A stretch of DNA of 64,000 bases. Source: a virus. The stretch spans positions 151,387-215,386 of IMG/VR virus record IMGVR_UViG_3300034158_000023. One strand, written 5' to 3'. This document shows positions 7,932 through 17,491 of this stretch, one piece after another; positions within the stretch are counted from its first letter, which is position 1; the number at the start of each line of letters is the position of its first letter. The notes under the pieces were generated by a model. The model was given only the letters and a program-made list of their open reading frames with translations, made no database searches and had not been told where the DNA came from. A program made the translations under genes and the position numbers.

Positions 7932-9053
7932 ATGAGATTAAAAATTACTACTAACCGTAATCACGATACGGGGATTGAGGCGTTAGAACAAGAGCTGTCA
8001 CCTCAAGAGCAACGCGCTGATGAGTATTTGAAGTTAAATGATACCATTGGTGCCTTAAGAGCTGAACCCTCTGTAAACACACCTACGGAAGGCACAGAGA
8101 GCTTCCAGCATAAGACAGCATCTACTGAGTCTTTAGTAATTGCTGGTATCATTGCAGCGTCAGCTTTAGTGATGGCGGCTATCTACAAAATCTACAAACA
8201 CTTTGCAGATAAGCCAGCCTCAGACAACGCTATCCGTGTAGCTCAAGATCTAGAAGATCTGAAAGACTCCACAGATTTAAATGGTGGTGCTACATCCATT
8301 ACCTCAAGTGCTGCTAACAGCGGACATTTGCGTAAAGTGATGGCCTTGTATTTAGCTAGTGTTAAACTCACTACTGATAAGCAAGGTATGTTAATCGGTT
8401 TTAAACCAGTGCACGAGTTCCTTAACTCAGTACAAGTATTGGTAGCTAAACTAGGTGTACTAGCAGCCGAGAAAACTGGTACGGTTTCAGGTACTCTAAG
8501 TAAAGAAGACTTAGATACTACTAAATTTGAAACCACATACAACAACGTGATTCGTTTGTTGAATGAATTACAGTGGAAGATGCCAGAAGACTTTAAGAAG
8601 TCCTTTGCTATCTCAGAACCTAAGCTCTTTGTTTTTGGTGGAGAGTATAACTACATCAAAGGTATTGATCTAGCGTTCAGTGAACTTCAAACCCACTTAG
8701 CTAAGACTAATGATAAAGATGTGGTTACAGCGGCTGAACTGTCTAAGTTGATGTTAAGTCCATCTCTGCGTGAGACTATAGTGCAGTGTGGCAACATCTC
8801 TAAAACGTTAGAGTCAGAAGGTGAAGCTATCTCTAAAGCCGCTGAGAAAGCAGAGACCACCATCAAAGGTTTAGGTCATGACTTAGCTACTACTCAAGAT
8901 GATATCGAGTTAAAGAAATTAGCTCTGTATGTTGAGATCGTTAAAGCTACGGCTAACATCTACAAGAAACAAAATTTAATTACCATTGCCGCCGTTAAGT
9001 ACGTGGAAGAAGTAGCCAAAGTAATGAAAGCTGCATCTAACACCATCGATTAA
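7932..9053 (+). CDS. Virion or injected protein with maturation site and membrane segment
   Basis: No family is recognised in this 373-residue protein. The first 56 residues are polar and contain GIE-A (14-17) and GTE-SF (54-58), the latter identical to the predicted cleavage site in the major capsid protein. STE-S follows at 64-67. Immediately after comes a hydrophobic membrane-type segment (about 68-86), then a long helical domain. Cleavage after E56 would leave the membrane segment near the new N-terminus. It follows the metallopeptidase gene by 11 bases and precedes a small partner gene. Confidence 0.65.
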   Translation: MRLKITTNRNHDTGIEALEQELSPQEQRADEYLKLNDTIGALRAEPSVNTPTEGTESFQHKTASTESLVIAGIIAASALVMAAIYKIYKHFADKPASDNAIRVAQDLEDLKDSTDLNGGATSITSSAANSGHLRKVMALYLASVKLTTDKQGMLIGFKPVHEFLNSVQVLVAKLGVLAAEKTGTVSGTLSKEDLDTTKFETTYNNVIRLLNELQWKMPEDFKKSFAISEPKLFVFGGEYNYIKGIDLAFSELQTHLAKTNDKDVVTAAELSKLMLSPSLRETIVQCGNISKTLESEGEAISKAAEKAETTIKGLGHDLATTQDDIELKKLALYVEIVKATANIYKKQNLITIAAVKYVEEVAKVMKAASNTID

Positions 9054-9064
9054 GGATTTCTACA

Positions 9065-9430
9065 ATGATCACCCAAGACCAGATTAACATGCTCGTTAGT
9101 TTTCTTCGCAACGGAGAAAAGAAGTCATCTCGTGGTAAGTTGTTAACTATTGCCATCGCGTATTCTATCCCTGTAGCGCAGACTAGCGAAGATAGTCTTA
9201 AGAGTTTCCCAGGCTATTTCACTACTGCCTGTGAAGCGTTGAGCAAAATCAATGAAGAACACATCATCCCGATTAAACAAATCACGGAAGACATCCGTAA
9301 GACGTTTTTCTATCGCATCACGGCGTTTGATCTACCTCAGGTTGAAATCCCCGCAGTGTTATCCGATTTAGATGGTGACGACATTTTTGATTTGTCGACA
9401 TTGAAGCGCAACTTAAAAGACATTTTCTAG
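9065..9430 (+). CDS. Hypothetical protein, 121 aa, in injected-protein cluster
   Basis: Not recognised. A soluble, largely helical product without a membrane segment or maturation site. AAGGA precedes the ATG and the gap from the upstream stop is 11 bases, so it is co-transcribed with the two membrane-segment genes before it. It could be a chaperone or small virion partner, but only by position. Confidence 0.65.
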   Translation: MITQDQINMLVSFLRNGEKKSSRGKLLTIAIAYSIPVAQTSEDSLKSFPGYFTTACEALSKINEEHIIPIKQITEDIRKTFFYRITAFDLPQVEIPAVLSDLDGDDIFDLSTLKRNLKDIF

Positions 9431-9439
9431 CATAACCTT

Positions 9440-9470
9440 GATCCATGGGTAGCGCCATGGATCATTTGCC
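9440..9470 (+). terminator. Hairpin between genes 9065 and 9485
   Basis: GATCCATGG (9440-9448) pairs perfectly with CCATGGATC (9455-9463), then ATTTGCC. No T-tract. It may weaken read-through or mark an RNA 3' end. Confidence 0.5.
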
Positions 9471-9484
9471 TTAAGGAATTTATT

Positions 9485-10888
9485 ATGTTCGATTATGCTG
9501 AATACGATAAAGCGCAAAAAGCCTTAACCGTTTTACGCGATATCCAAGAGAACGTTAAAGTAAACGGTGTGTCTAGAGCCGATATCACATATGCTCTAGA
9601 AGCCGCCGAGATTTTCAAACTCCCTAATCGGTACCCAGTTAACTCATTCACTGCTGAAGCTAGTAGCACTAATTTAGACGTGGCTCTAGAAAGTCTATCT
9701 GAAGGTCAACGCCTAGGTTACTCTATTTTAACTGGTGTGATCGTAGGTCTCTTAGCTAAGATCATTTCTTATTTTTTCACTGGTGGTAGTAGCGGTGGTT
9801 CTGGTAGTTCGGCTCCGTACATTGCAAAGCAGAACCACACTCTGGAACAATTCGCAAATCTTAAAAAGATTGCTGTGTTGGAAAGAGAGAGAGCTGACGA
9901 GATAGCATCTATGGGTGTTAGACGTAAAGCTATGCGTAAAGTGCTAGGAGATGTAGAGATCTCTGAGTACATGTTGCAACATCCCTATACACGGATTGCA
10001 TTTGAAACCTTGTGTTCTCATAACGCTAAGTTTAGAAAATGTACTTCGTTTTTAGGTGAGCTCCAGAAACGTGAAAACCTTCGAAGCATTTATGTCTTCA
10101 TTATGCAAGAGCTAAATGATTCTTTGTTAGAGATGATCGAAACTGCTGATGCCATTAAAGAGTGGGTGTACGCTCGTCGTCGTGGTGGCAACAGAGAAAA
10201 AGTAATCGAGCCACGTTTGCAGATCCCTGGCCCAATGTTAGATCGCTTTATTGCACGTGGTACTAAATCAGTCCATGGCTGGTTAGCAGCTAACAATATC
10301 GTTGGCCCTGGCATGATGATTGATGTTACGCCACCAGATGAGTACAAAGGGGTACCTATCCCAACGGAAGATATCCCGTTGTTCTTACTGATCGAAACAT
10401 TTAAGTTTATGAATCAGATGAGCAGTGATCCTACAGGCATCAAGTTTGCGGAACCTACTGACTATCTAGATCGTTTAATCACAGCAAAAGAAAAACTGTT
10501 GCTGCGGGTTACTAGTTCTACGGTGTTAGAAGAATGGGAACCTTTACCTAATGCTACGCCTAAAGACTACGATCCAATGGACAGAGCTACTTTACTTAAC
10601 AAACGTGTAAGTAAAGCGTACGATAAGACTGAGTGGAATACTCTTTTCTCTAAGCCTAAACCTGATGGTAAGGATGGCGATGAAGAGAGCGATTGGTTTG
10701 TAGGGGAAAGTTGGAAGTTAGTGGATATCTATTTTGACGGAGTACAGAGTCTCTATAAAGAATCTGCAATTCTGTTGAAGATGGCTAACGATATTATTTC
10801 TGGTATGCATGACGCTTTGCGCATCGTGGACAAGTATCAGAAAGAACTCAAAACTGAAACTAAAGAAACTGAACCTGCTGCTGAGTAG
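9485..10888 (+). CDS. Virion or injected protein with maturation site and membrane segment
   Basis: The 467-residue product has ALE-S at 67-70, a G/A/S-x-E head-protease type site, followed by a hydrophobic segment (about 78-98) and a Gly/Ser linker (99-109). The rest is a mainly helical soluble domain. The order propeptide, cleavage site, membrane segment, helical domain repeats that of the gene at 7932, although the sequences are not obviously alike. AAGGAATT precedes the ATG. Probably packaged in the head and delivered with the DNA, which is an inference. The gene ends at a palindrome shared with the convergent gene at 10930. Confidence 0.65.
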   Translation: MFDYAEYDKAQKALTVLRDIQENVKVNGVSRADITYALEAAEIFKLPNRYPVNSFTAEASSTNLDVALESLSEGQRLGYSILTGVIVGLLAKIISYFFTGGSSGGSGSSAPYIAKQNHTLEQFANLKKIAVLERERADEIASMGVRRKAMRKVLGDVEISEYMLQHPYTRIAFETLCSHNAKFRKCTSFLGELQKRENLRSIYVFIMQELNDSLLEMIETADAIKEWVYARRRGGNREKVIEPRLQIPGPMLDRFIARGTKSVHGWLAANNIVGPGMMIDVTPPDEYKGVPIPTEDIPLFLLIETFKFMNQMSSDPTGIKFAEPTDYLDRLITAKEKLLLRVTSSTVLEEWEPLPNATPKDYDPMDRATLLNKRVSKAYDKTEWNTLFSKPKPDGKDGDEESDWFVGESWKLVDIYFDGVQSLYKESAILLKMANDIISGMHDALRIVDKYQKELKTETKETEPAAE

Positions 10889-10898
10889 ACAACATAGA

Positions 10899-10927
10899 AG
10901 AGGAGCTCCTAGGAGCTCCTCTATGCC
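10899..10927. terminator. 24-base perfect palindrome between convergent genes
   Basis: Bases 10899-10922 read the same on both strands, with AGGAGCTCCT twice in tandem (10901-10920). As RNA this folds into a long hairpin in either direction. ATGCCG follows on the plus strand. Confidence 0.65.
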
Positions 10928-10929
10928 GT

Positions 10930-13824
10930 TTATTCCTTGTGGGCTATGAAGTCTACCAAGATAGCTTCTTCTATGCCTAGGGATGCGTTTGACAGCACCT
11001 TAAGGTTACGTCTAACACTACAGCGAGTAGCTTCATCCACAGCAGTGAATGTAGAGATATCTCTATCTGGGCCCATAGGATCCATTTCAATACTCAACAC
11101 GTCACCCTTGATAGCCACTTTAAGCATATCTGTAATACCAGCAATACTTACCGTAGCTTCTTTCAAAGCTTCGTTAATAACTCGCTTAGTAGTTTTAGTT
11201 ATGCTTTCACGCAATAGTAGATTACCGTAGTTAAGTCTAGTCATGTAGTAAGTAACCACAAAACTTAATCTAGCAGGAATCTCCACAACCACGTTACTAC
11301 CTACAATTACTTTGTTCTGTCCTAAAGACTTCTTAGGATAGTAGTAAAGTTCAGTCTTAGCATGGAGTTGTGGTTTAATCGAGTTTAACTTACCAGATAA
11401 GAACTCTAATACAGTATCAGCAATAGTGTTTCTGTAAGCCACATCAGTTACACTGTTACTAAAGTAATAAGCTCCATCTACTAAAAACAAATCTATTTGA
11501 CGATCTGTTTTCCTAGGTTTAACTACGATAGGTAAACCACTTTCATCATAAACCACGTCAGAGGCTTTAGCTTTGTAAACTACCTGCCCGTCGTCGTCTA
11601 ATAAAGGATCACCCTTATGGATTAGCACGTTGTACTTAGCTTCTCCGTTCTCTATCCAGATTTTAGGTAACCCAGTTATTGGATCAGTTTCTAAAATGGT
11701 GTCTGGGTAAGTGTAAGGTACATCCACCCCGTATGTGGCATACTGCACGCTACTATCAACGGTTCTGCCATTACTCCACAAGTTAGTAAGAGCCTCACCA
11801 AACTTCAGCTCCACAGACTCCTGTACAATCCCCACAACTTCATCAGGCAACAAGTGTCTACCTAATCGTAAGTCGATGTCACTCTTACTTAAGCCGTAGA
11901 TAGAGTAATCAGAAACCCCATAGATCAAACTGAACTTCTCAGTTAACCCACAACCGAAGTTACGTACTTGGTCAGAGAACATACTGAAGTTATTCAACAT
12001 TATTAAATCTCTACTATCGATATCTAAAGTAGTTTTAATAGTGAATTCCCAAATAGCGTTACCTTCCTCAGTAACTGCTTTAAGTACCCCATTTAAAAAC
12101 GCTGGGTTGTTTTCTTTATCTGGAATGAAACTTAATTGACAGAACAGTTTCTCCATAGGCAAGTCTTGGTAGTTATCACCAGACAGAACCTCGATCGTCA
12201 ATACCCAGTTGTCGCCTTTTCTAACAAACGAAAGTTTATTAGTGGCTACGTTAAGTTGAGTAGTGTCGTTCTCTAAGATAAACTGTCTGCTAGTTACGTT
12301 AGCATTACCTAAGTAATAAGCACGGCAATCGAAAGAGTTACCAGTTGCATCCAGTACATAGTGGAATGGCGAATACATAAACTCAGTAGAGTTCACAGCA
12401 GTAGCCAAAGCATCATTAGACAACCCTAGATAGAAAGGGTGTTCCAAGTTTGACACCACAGTTACAATACCGTTCTCACTTTTATAGAGAGTATCGGGAG
12501 TTACAGTTAAACGTAATCCGTTGTCTCTAGTGTTAGATGAGGTAGCCAGATCATCCATGTTGGTTTGTAACGTACCAATCATACAAGCTGCCCCTGAAGT
12601 AAACTCAGAGTTAGCAACCGCAGGTAGATGTCGAGTAGCTTGATAAACACGACGCATCAAGTTGTCGATACTAAGAATGATAGTAAACCCATCAATTTCA
12701 AAGTTAGTACGTAGCTGCGCTTCAGTGATTGGGTTAGTAGTGCGGTTAGCATTCTCAATAGAACGTTTACGCGCTTCCTCAAAGGTTAGTCCACTACGAC
12801 CACCGTTAACCTTACCGTCACCAGCAATACCCATCACACTCCAAGATTCCAAAGGAGTATAATAAATAGAATCAGTGATGTCAGTAAACCCTTTACCATA
12901 CTCTAGCGAGAACGCATTAGATACGTACTCACCCATATCTAAATTAACTGGGCCTTTAGAGGTGTAGATAATGATCTTAATCTGAGGAGGCAACTTACCT
13001 TCACTGAAATAGATTCTAGGGATAGTTACCCGTAAAGAATTACCAGAGTAACGTAATAAAGCAGTATTGACCCGCTTGTCGTAAATTAACTCACTGTGAG
13101 TAGTTACGAACGGTGTCTCTACTCCAGATGCACTAATACCAATCACTTCACAGTGGTAGAAGTTATCAGAAAGAGCATACGCTTTATTAAAACCTACAGA
13201 TGGGTTTAGAGTATCGAAAAACTCTTTTCTATCTAACTGCACTAGCTGGATTGGTAAGTTGATCATCTCAACTTCACTTAACACACCTTGTTTCCATTCC
13301 ACGATGTTTGTTTCTAGTGGACGGATTACGCTTTGTACAGTACTGTCGTAAACTACTTGAATGCCACCGTGAGACATTACCCGGATCTCAATTGGGTAGA
13401 GAGTCATAAACGGGATACCAGTTACGGTAATTTTAGTGTACTTAGGAATAATTAATTTACGTACTCCAGTATCACCTACCTTAACTGCTTTAGCGTAGAT
13501 CTCATCCTTACTAAAGTAAACGTTAAAGTTACCGACAGCATAAGTGCAGAACAGGTTAAGGTAATCCACATCAGCCATATGGCGATACAGATCTTCCCAT
13601 GACTCTACAGTAGACTTCTCTACCTTAGTCAATGCAGTCTCCATGCGAATCAAAGCAGCAGCCGCTAATTCACTACCCATCTCTAACGTAAACACAAATG
13701 GGTTAGTAGCATCAACTAAGTCAGTAGCTCCTGCCATAATGGATTCTAAACGCTCAAACTGGTAACGCTGAAATGTTGCTGGGGAATAACCAGTCTTTAG
13801 TAGCGTATCAATAATTCCAGTCAT
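10930..13824 (-). CDS. Large virion protein, possibly baseplate
   Basis: A 964-residue product, counted from the second of two adjacent ATG codons because AGGAGG lies only 2 bases from the first and 5 from the second. It looks beta-rich with no membrane segment. A central stretch (GGRSGLTFEEARKRSIENAN, then NPITEAQLR) recalls the region of baseplate-wedge (J-like or gp6-like) proteins where a Gly/Ser-rich start, an E-x-x-R helix and an ITE segment occur together. That is suggestive only. It overlaps the end of the next minus-strand gene by 17 bases, so the two form a small operon of structural type. Confidence 0.6.
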   Translation of the reverse strand: MTGIIDTLLKTGYSPATFQRYQFERLESIMAGATDLVDATNPFVFTLEMGSELAAAALIRMETALTKVEKSTVESWEDLYRHMADVDYLNLFCTYAVGNFNVYFSKDEIYAKAVKVGDTGVRKLIIPKYTKITVTGIPFMTLYPIEIRVMSHGGIQVVYDSTVQSVIRPLETNIVEWKQGVLSEVEMINLPIQLVQLDRKEFFDTLNPSVGFNKAYALSDNFYHCEVIGISASGVETPFVTTHSELIYDKRVNTALLRYSGNSLRVTIPRIYFSEGKLPPQIKIIIYTSKGPVNLDMGEYVSNAFSLEYGKGFTDITDSIYYTPLESWSVMGIAGDGKVNGGRSGLTFEEARKRSIENANRTTNPITEAQLRTNFEIDGFTIILSIDNLMRRVYQATRHLPAVANSEFTSGAACMIGTLQTNMDDLATSSNTRDNGLRLTVTPDTLYKSENGIVTVVSNLEHPFYLGLSNDALATAVNSTEFMYSPFHYVLDATGNSFDCRAYYLGNANVTSRQFILENDTTQLNVATNKLSFVRKGDNWVLTIEVLSGDNYQDLPMEKLFCQLSFIPDKENNPAFLNGVLKAVTEEGNAIWEFTIKTTLDIDSRDLIMLNNFSMFSDQVRNFGCGLTEKFSLIYGVSDYSIYGLSKSDIDLRLGRHLLPDEVVGIVQESVELKFGEALTNLWSNGRTVDSSVQYATYGVDVPYTYPDTILETDPITGLPKIWIENGEAKYNVLIHKGDPLLDDDGQVVYKAKASDVVYDESGLPIVVKPRKTDRQIDLFLVDGAYYFSNSVTDVAYRNTIADTVLEFLSGKLNSIKPQLHAKTELYYYPKKSLGQNKVIVGSNVVVEIPARLSFVVTYYMTRLNYGNLLLRESITKTTKRVINEALKEATVSIAGITDMLKVAIKGDVLSIEMDPMGPDRDISTFTAVDEATRCSVRRNLKVLSNASLGIEEAILVDFIAHKE

Positions 13825-14914
13825 CATTACCTCCTAACAATTTTAGATAGTTCTCAATAGAACAATACCAGAAAAGTTCCCCAGTATCTTCATGGATTAA
13901 TGGAGTGCCTAAATAGTTAGCACCTTTTAATAAGTTTCTAGGTATTTTAACCCATGTTTCACTTTGCTCACCTACAGTAGTCAGACTGCCATTGGAGTTC
14001 ATATCTACGATTAGTAAGGCTGGGTTGAATCTAGCCACCAAACGGTTGAACTCTCTGAAGTTGATTGGATCATTGTACTCAGCTACGTTACATTTAAAAG
14101 TAACTGGTAATTGTTCCTGTGATCTTTGCATGGTGTCACCACCAGTAAAGTTAAACAAAGAACCGATTGGGAACGTCGTAGGGAATCCACCCATACCAGT
14201 TACAGCTGAGTGTTGAATGTACTGACGACCTGGATCTAAAATAAAATGGTAGATACGGGTTTTAGAATCAATGGCGATATTAATCTGATTGATTAGATAT
14301 GGTTCCATGTTTTCAAACCGTACCCCGTACATGTAGTACAACCACGTTAAGATAAGTAAAGCTATCGGACTACCTTGAGTGTTTCTAAACGACGCGGTTA
14401 AATCAAACTCACCGTTGTGTTTAGCAATACCAGTCAACATACTCCAAGACTCACGCATCACCCCTTCCTTACTACTGTAAGTTTCTGGGTTGATATCAGG
14501 CCATCCAGATAAGCTCACTAAGTTGTTAGTCAACACAGCCATGAATGGATTGAGTTCATCTATCAATGGAGATGTTATGCCCCTATCGTTAGACATTGGA
14601 TCTAATAATGTGCGAATGGCTCTCTGAATAGTAGGTGGTTCATCTTGCTGCGTAGCTAATGGCATTAGTACCCGTTGCTTCGCAAGGTTATCGTATGACA
14701 AATTTAAATCCGGTCTGGTAAAGAAGATAATACCAGTGTTATCTTGTGTTGATGCCACTGGGTTACCGAGCCCACGATGGTTGATGCCCCGCATCATGTT
14801 CAGATATGCATCATTAAGCTGCCCTATACCACTCTTACGTGATATCAGGTCAAGGAGTTCTTCCATATTTTGAAAATAGGGAGACTCAGCAGATGACGTA
14901 CTTTTTTCGGCCAT
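13808..14914 (-). CDS. Virion structural protein, unknown role
   Basis: A 368-residue protein with no catalytic motif or membrane segment. It begins with a Ser-rich stretch (AEKSTSSAESPYFQN). The middle has the hydrophobic segment LLILTWLYYMYGV, more likely core packing than membrane. GGAG precedes the ATG. It is first of the two-gene minus-strand unit with the large protein at 10930, and its start lies 27 bases from that of the divergent gene at 14942. The structural assignment rests on context and composition. Confidence 0.6.
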   Translation of the reverse strand: MAEKSTSSAESPYFQNMEELLDLISRKSGIGQLNDAYLNMMRGINHRGLGNPVASTQDNTGIIFFTRPDLNLSYDNLAKQRVLMPLATQQDEPPTIQRAIRTLLDPMSNDRGITSPLIDELNPFMAVLTNNLVSLSGWPDINPETYSSKEGVMRESWSMLTGIAKHNGEFDLTASFRNTQGSPIALLILTWLYYMYGVRFENMEPYLINQINIAIDSKTRIYHFILDPGRQYIQHSAVTGMGGFPTTFPIGSLFNFTGGDTMQRSQEQLPVTFKCNVAEYNDPINFREFNRLVARFNPALLIVDMNSNGSLTTVGEQSETWVKIPRNLLKGANYLGTPLIHEDTGELFWYCSIENYLKLLGGNDDWNY

Positions 14915-14941
14915 TTTTAACTCCTACTAAAGGAAAATAAC

Positions 14942-16048
14942 ATGTTTGAAGATAAAATTGTAGATAGTGTTACAAAGTTTGCGGGCAACATCCCGGATCT
15001 CTTTAAAGGAGTGACAAGTGACTCGTACGTAGACTACACTAAGAACCTACGCATCGAACCAATCGTTCTCGTAGACACCACCATTCAGAACCAAGAAGTA
15101 GCTTCTAATTTATTGTCAGTGCTAACTAACGTGTTCTCTGGTTATGTGCTACAAGCGTTTACTGTTAGCGCCACTATCGGTAATATTCAAGTTGCTCGGC
15201 ATTTAGACAAACTGAATCCTAATCGTAGTATTGGCGATTCATTGGTTGGCACTTTTGCTGATGCGGTTAGTACAGAATCGCATATGTTCCGTCTGCCAAA
15301 CTACAAACAACCAAATAAAGCATATCATCATGGCTTAGAAGCTTCTTATGCCGATGATAAAGCTAACGTCACAAAACATGTGACAAAAGATGCAATCGGT
15401 ATGTTGAATGACATCCCTTCATTAGCTGTTGGTAAGATGTTAGAGGTTACCTTAGTTAAAGATGGTGAGTCTATCAACTTCCCAATTTCGATTCGTTTAG
15501 CTCCTGTTGGTGTAAGTCCTAGTATCTTCCGTACTGTGTTTGGTATCGGCGGTAATAAGAACAAACCAATGGAACGCTGGCACAGATGGCGTAGCGGTGA
15601 GTTAACTTTCATTGGCGATATGATTTGGTGTAATGATTTAATCGACCAACATCGTGAAGCGTTACGTCAAGATCGTTCTGGCTTCTATAAGCAAGTTTTA
15701 GATAGCCGACGTAAAAACCGTATTTCTGCGATCTTCTCTGGTCAACCTAGCGTAGCTTCAGCTTCCAACGTAGCATGTATCACATCTGCTACTGCTTTGG
15801 AAATCGAACAAGAGTTAGGCGGTCCGTTAAAGTCTCCTAAAGTGCGTGAAGGTTTGTTCAAAGTCGGTTCTCTCATGCTGCTAGCTGTGTTAGACCCTGA
15901 GTGGGAAACCGCAACTATTTATCACCGCGGGATACCTTTACCTACAGAAGTGTCTTTCCGTGACTTAAAGCCACTGTCCAAAGGTAGTGGTCCAGACATC
16001 GCTGAGATTTTAAAAGCGTACACTGCGGCTAAAGCCCCAACATTCTAA
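14942..16048 (+). CDS. Virion structural protein, unknown role
   Basis: A 368-residue protein not assigned to a named family. It contains a hydrophobic stretch early on (LLSVLTNVFSGYVLQ, about residues 57-71) and an STE-S tripeptide near 101-104, but that is too deep for a typical propeptide. AAAGGAAAATAAC precedes the ATG. The gene begins a plus-strand run (14942-20337) that ends with the inner-body paralogues, so a head or neck role is likely by position. Confidence 0.6.
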   Translation: MFEDKIVDSVTKFAGNIPDLFKGVTSDSYVDYTKNLRIEPIVLVDTTIQNQEVASNLLSVLTNVFSGYVLQAFTVSATIGNIQVARHLDKLNPNRSIGDSLVGTFADAVSTESHMFRLPNYKQPNKAYHHGLEASYADDKANVTKHVTKDAIGMLNDIPSLAVGKMLEVTLVKDGESINFPISIRLAPVGVSPSIFRTVFGIGGNKNKPMERWHRWRSGELTFIGDMIWCNDLIDQHREALRQDRSGFYKQVLDSRRKNRISAIFSGQPSVASASNVACITSATALEIEQELGGPLKSPKVREGLFKVGSLMLLAVLDPEWETATIYHRGIPLPTEVSFRDLKPLSKGSGPDIAEILKAYTAAKAPTF

Positions 16049-16058
16049 GAGGTTACTC

Positions 16059-16958
16059 ATGGGTATTGAAACATTCGTAAAAAGTCTTCTGCCTAGTATT
16101 GATAAAAGTACTATTCTAGAAGACGCAGCGACCACAGTAGAAGAACTTAAGGAGTGTACTCTGCCTCCGTACATTGCTACGATTGATGCTAAGTTGTTCA
16201 CTGGAGATTATCGTTTCCAGTCTGATTGGATGTTCCGTCGCAACCGTGATTTCAAGTCACGCTTCCGTGGTACTAACGGTAGTTTGATTGAAGTGATTGC
16301 TCTGACACTAGGTACCGTTTTAAAGCGCACTGAGTTCATCCAGGACGCTTTAGAGAAAGACTTAGTACATGACCTAGCCCGCGATGGCATTAGTTACCCT
16401 AAGGCCACTCTGGTGCAGTTATTGGAACTTGCTTCATTCTACTCTCGTTATGCACGTCGTTTTCTTTTGATGTGTTATGCTTGTGAGATCCCTGAGTTTA
16501 ACAAAGAGATATCTAAAGAGAGACCTTTCTCTAAGATTGAAGTTAAACAAATGGAAGAACAGTTCGGTGCTTTTATATCTGTAACTGAAATCTTCTCTCG
16601 CAACGAACGTGATTTTAATGCAGCCTTAACTAGCATTCCTGATATGTTAGTGGATTTAGCAGATGCTCAAGTTACTCATGCGGTAGCTGGCACTGGTAAT
16701 CTGAATCCAATGGCGTTAGGCTTTATTAGCCATGTGTGGAACCCCATTTATCACATCCGTATGGCTGTGGCTAACTGGCAGAACACTCGTTGTTTAGCGG
16801 CTAAAGAAGAAGCGACTGCTCTAGAGTATCGCTTAGCTCAAATGCGTTTAGCTTTAGAAGGCGAACAGAATGCCGCTTTAGAAAAGCGCATCGAATACAC
16901 TGAGCGCCGTTTAATGAACTTAAACGTGGAAATCGCTAAACTTGAAAAGGTGAAGTGA
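16059..16958 (+). CDS. Virion-associated helical protein
   Basis: A 299-residue product of unknown family. The C-terminal 60 residues (from about AAKEEATALEYRLAQ to the end) are charged with heptad-like spacing and likely form a coiled coil. The body is helical. AGAGG precedes the ATG, and the next gene starts 2 bases after its stop codon. Probable head or inner-body component by neighbourhood. Confidence 0.6.
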   Translation: MGIETFVKSLLPSIDKSTILEDAATTVEELKECTLPPYIATIDAKLFTGDYRFQSDWMFRRNRDFKSRFRGTNGSLIEVIALTLGTVLKRTEFIQDALEKDLVHDLARDGISYPKATLVQLLELASFYSRYARRFLLMCYACEIPEFNKEISKERPFSKIEVKQMEEQFGAFISVTEIFSRNERDFNAALTSIPDMLVDLADAQVTHAVAGTGNLNPMALGFISHVWNPIYHIRMAVANWQNTRCLAAKEEATALEYRLAQMRLALEGEQNAALEKRIEYTERRLMNLNVEIAKLEKVK

Positions 16959-16959
16959 T

Positions 16960-17469
16960 ATGAAACCGAGCAGTTATCAATCGTATCCAAGTTCTTTCCG
17001 TTCCCCAGTGTATTCCACTGAACGTATGACCATTACAGCTGACGAACAAATTAAACATTTGTATGCGCAGTATAAGTCACACTTAGTGTCAGTGGACACC
17101 TGGGAATTCCATGCTGAGTTGATTGCTAATGTCCGCCGTTTGTTCGGTGACTTCTTAGCATGGCTAGACGCACAAGACCATAATGTGTACATCTCTAAAA
17201 CCGCTTATAATTTGATAGTTGATACTATTCAATTTATAAAGGGTAAGCGGAGACCTATCGCATTACGTTCCGCTATGGGTCTAATCCAAATGGAAAGAGA
17301 CTCTGGTGAGTTTCAAAACTTGAGCGCTGAACGTAGAAACACTAAACTTCGTGAGTTAGTTGACTTCGACGGACGTGACTTCATTTACCTATGGTTGAAG
17401 CAACCAAATGGGTTAGATGACATGTTATGTACAACGCATTTTATTTTTGGCAAAGAAGTGCAGCAATAG
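16960..17469 (+). CDS. Hypothetical protein, 169 aa
   Basis: Not recognised. The first 22 residues are Ser/Tyr/Pro-rich (PSSYQSYPSSFRSP), and a second Met at residue 23 is a possible alternative start but has no good Shine-Dalgarno, whereas AAGGTGAAG precedes the ATG used. The rest is helical and soluble. It is tightly packed between virion genes and probably belongs to the same transcript. Confidence 0.6.
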   Translation: MKPSSYQSYPSSFRSPVYSTERMTITADEQIKHLYAQYKSHLVSVDTWEFHAELIANVRRLFGDFLAWLDAQDHNVYISKTAYNLIVDTIQFIKGKRRPIALRSAMGLIQMERDSGEFQNLSAERRNTKLRELVDFDGRDFIYLWLKQPNGLDDMLCTTHFIFGKEVQQ

Positions 17470-17491
17470 CACTTATTTTTAGGAGCTCTAT

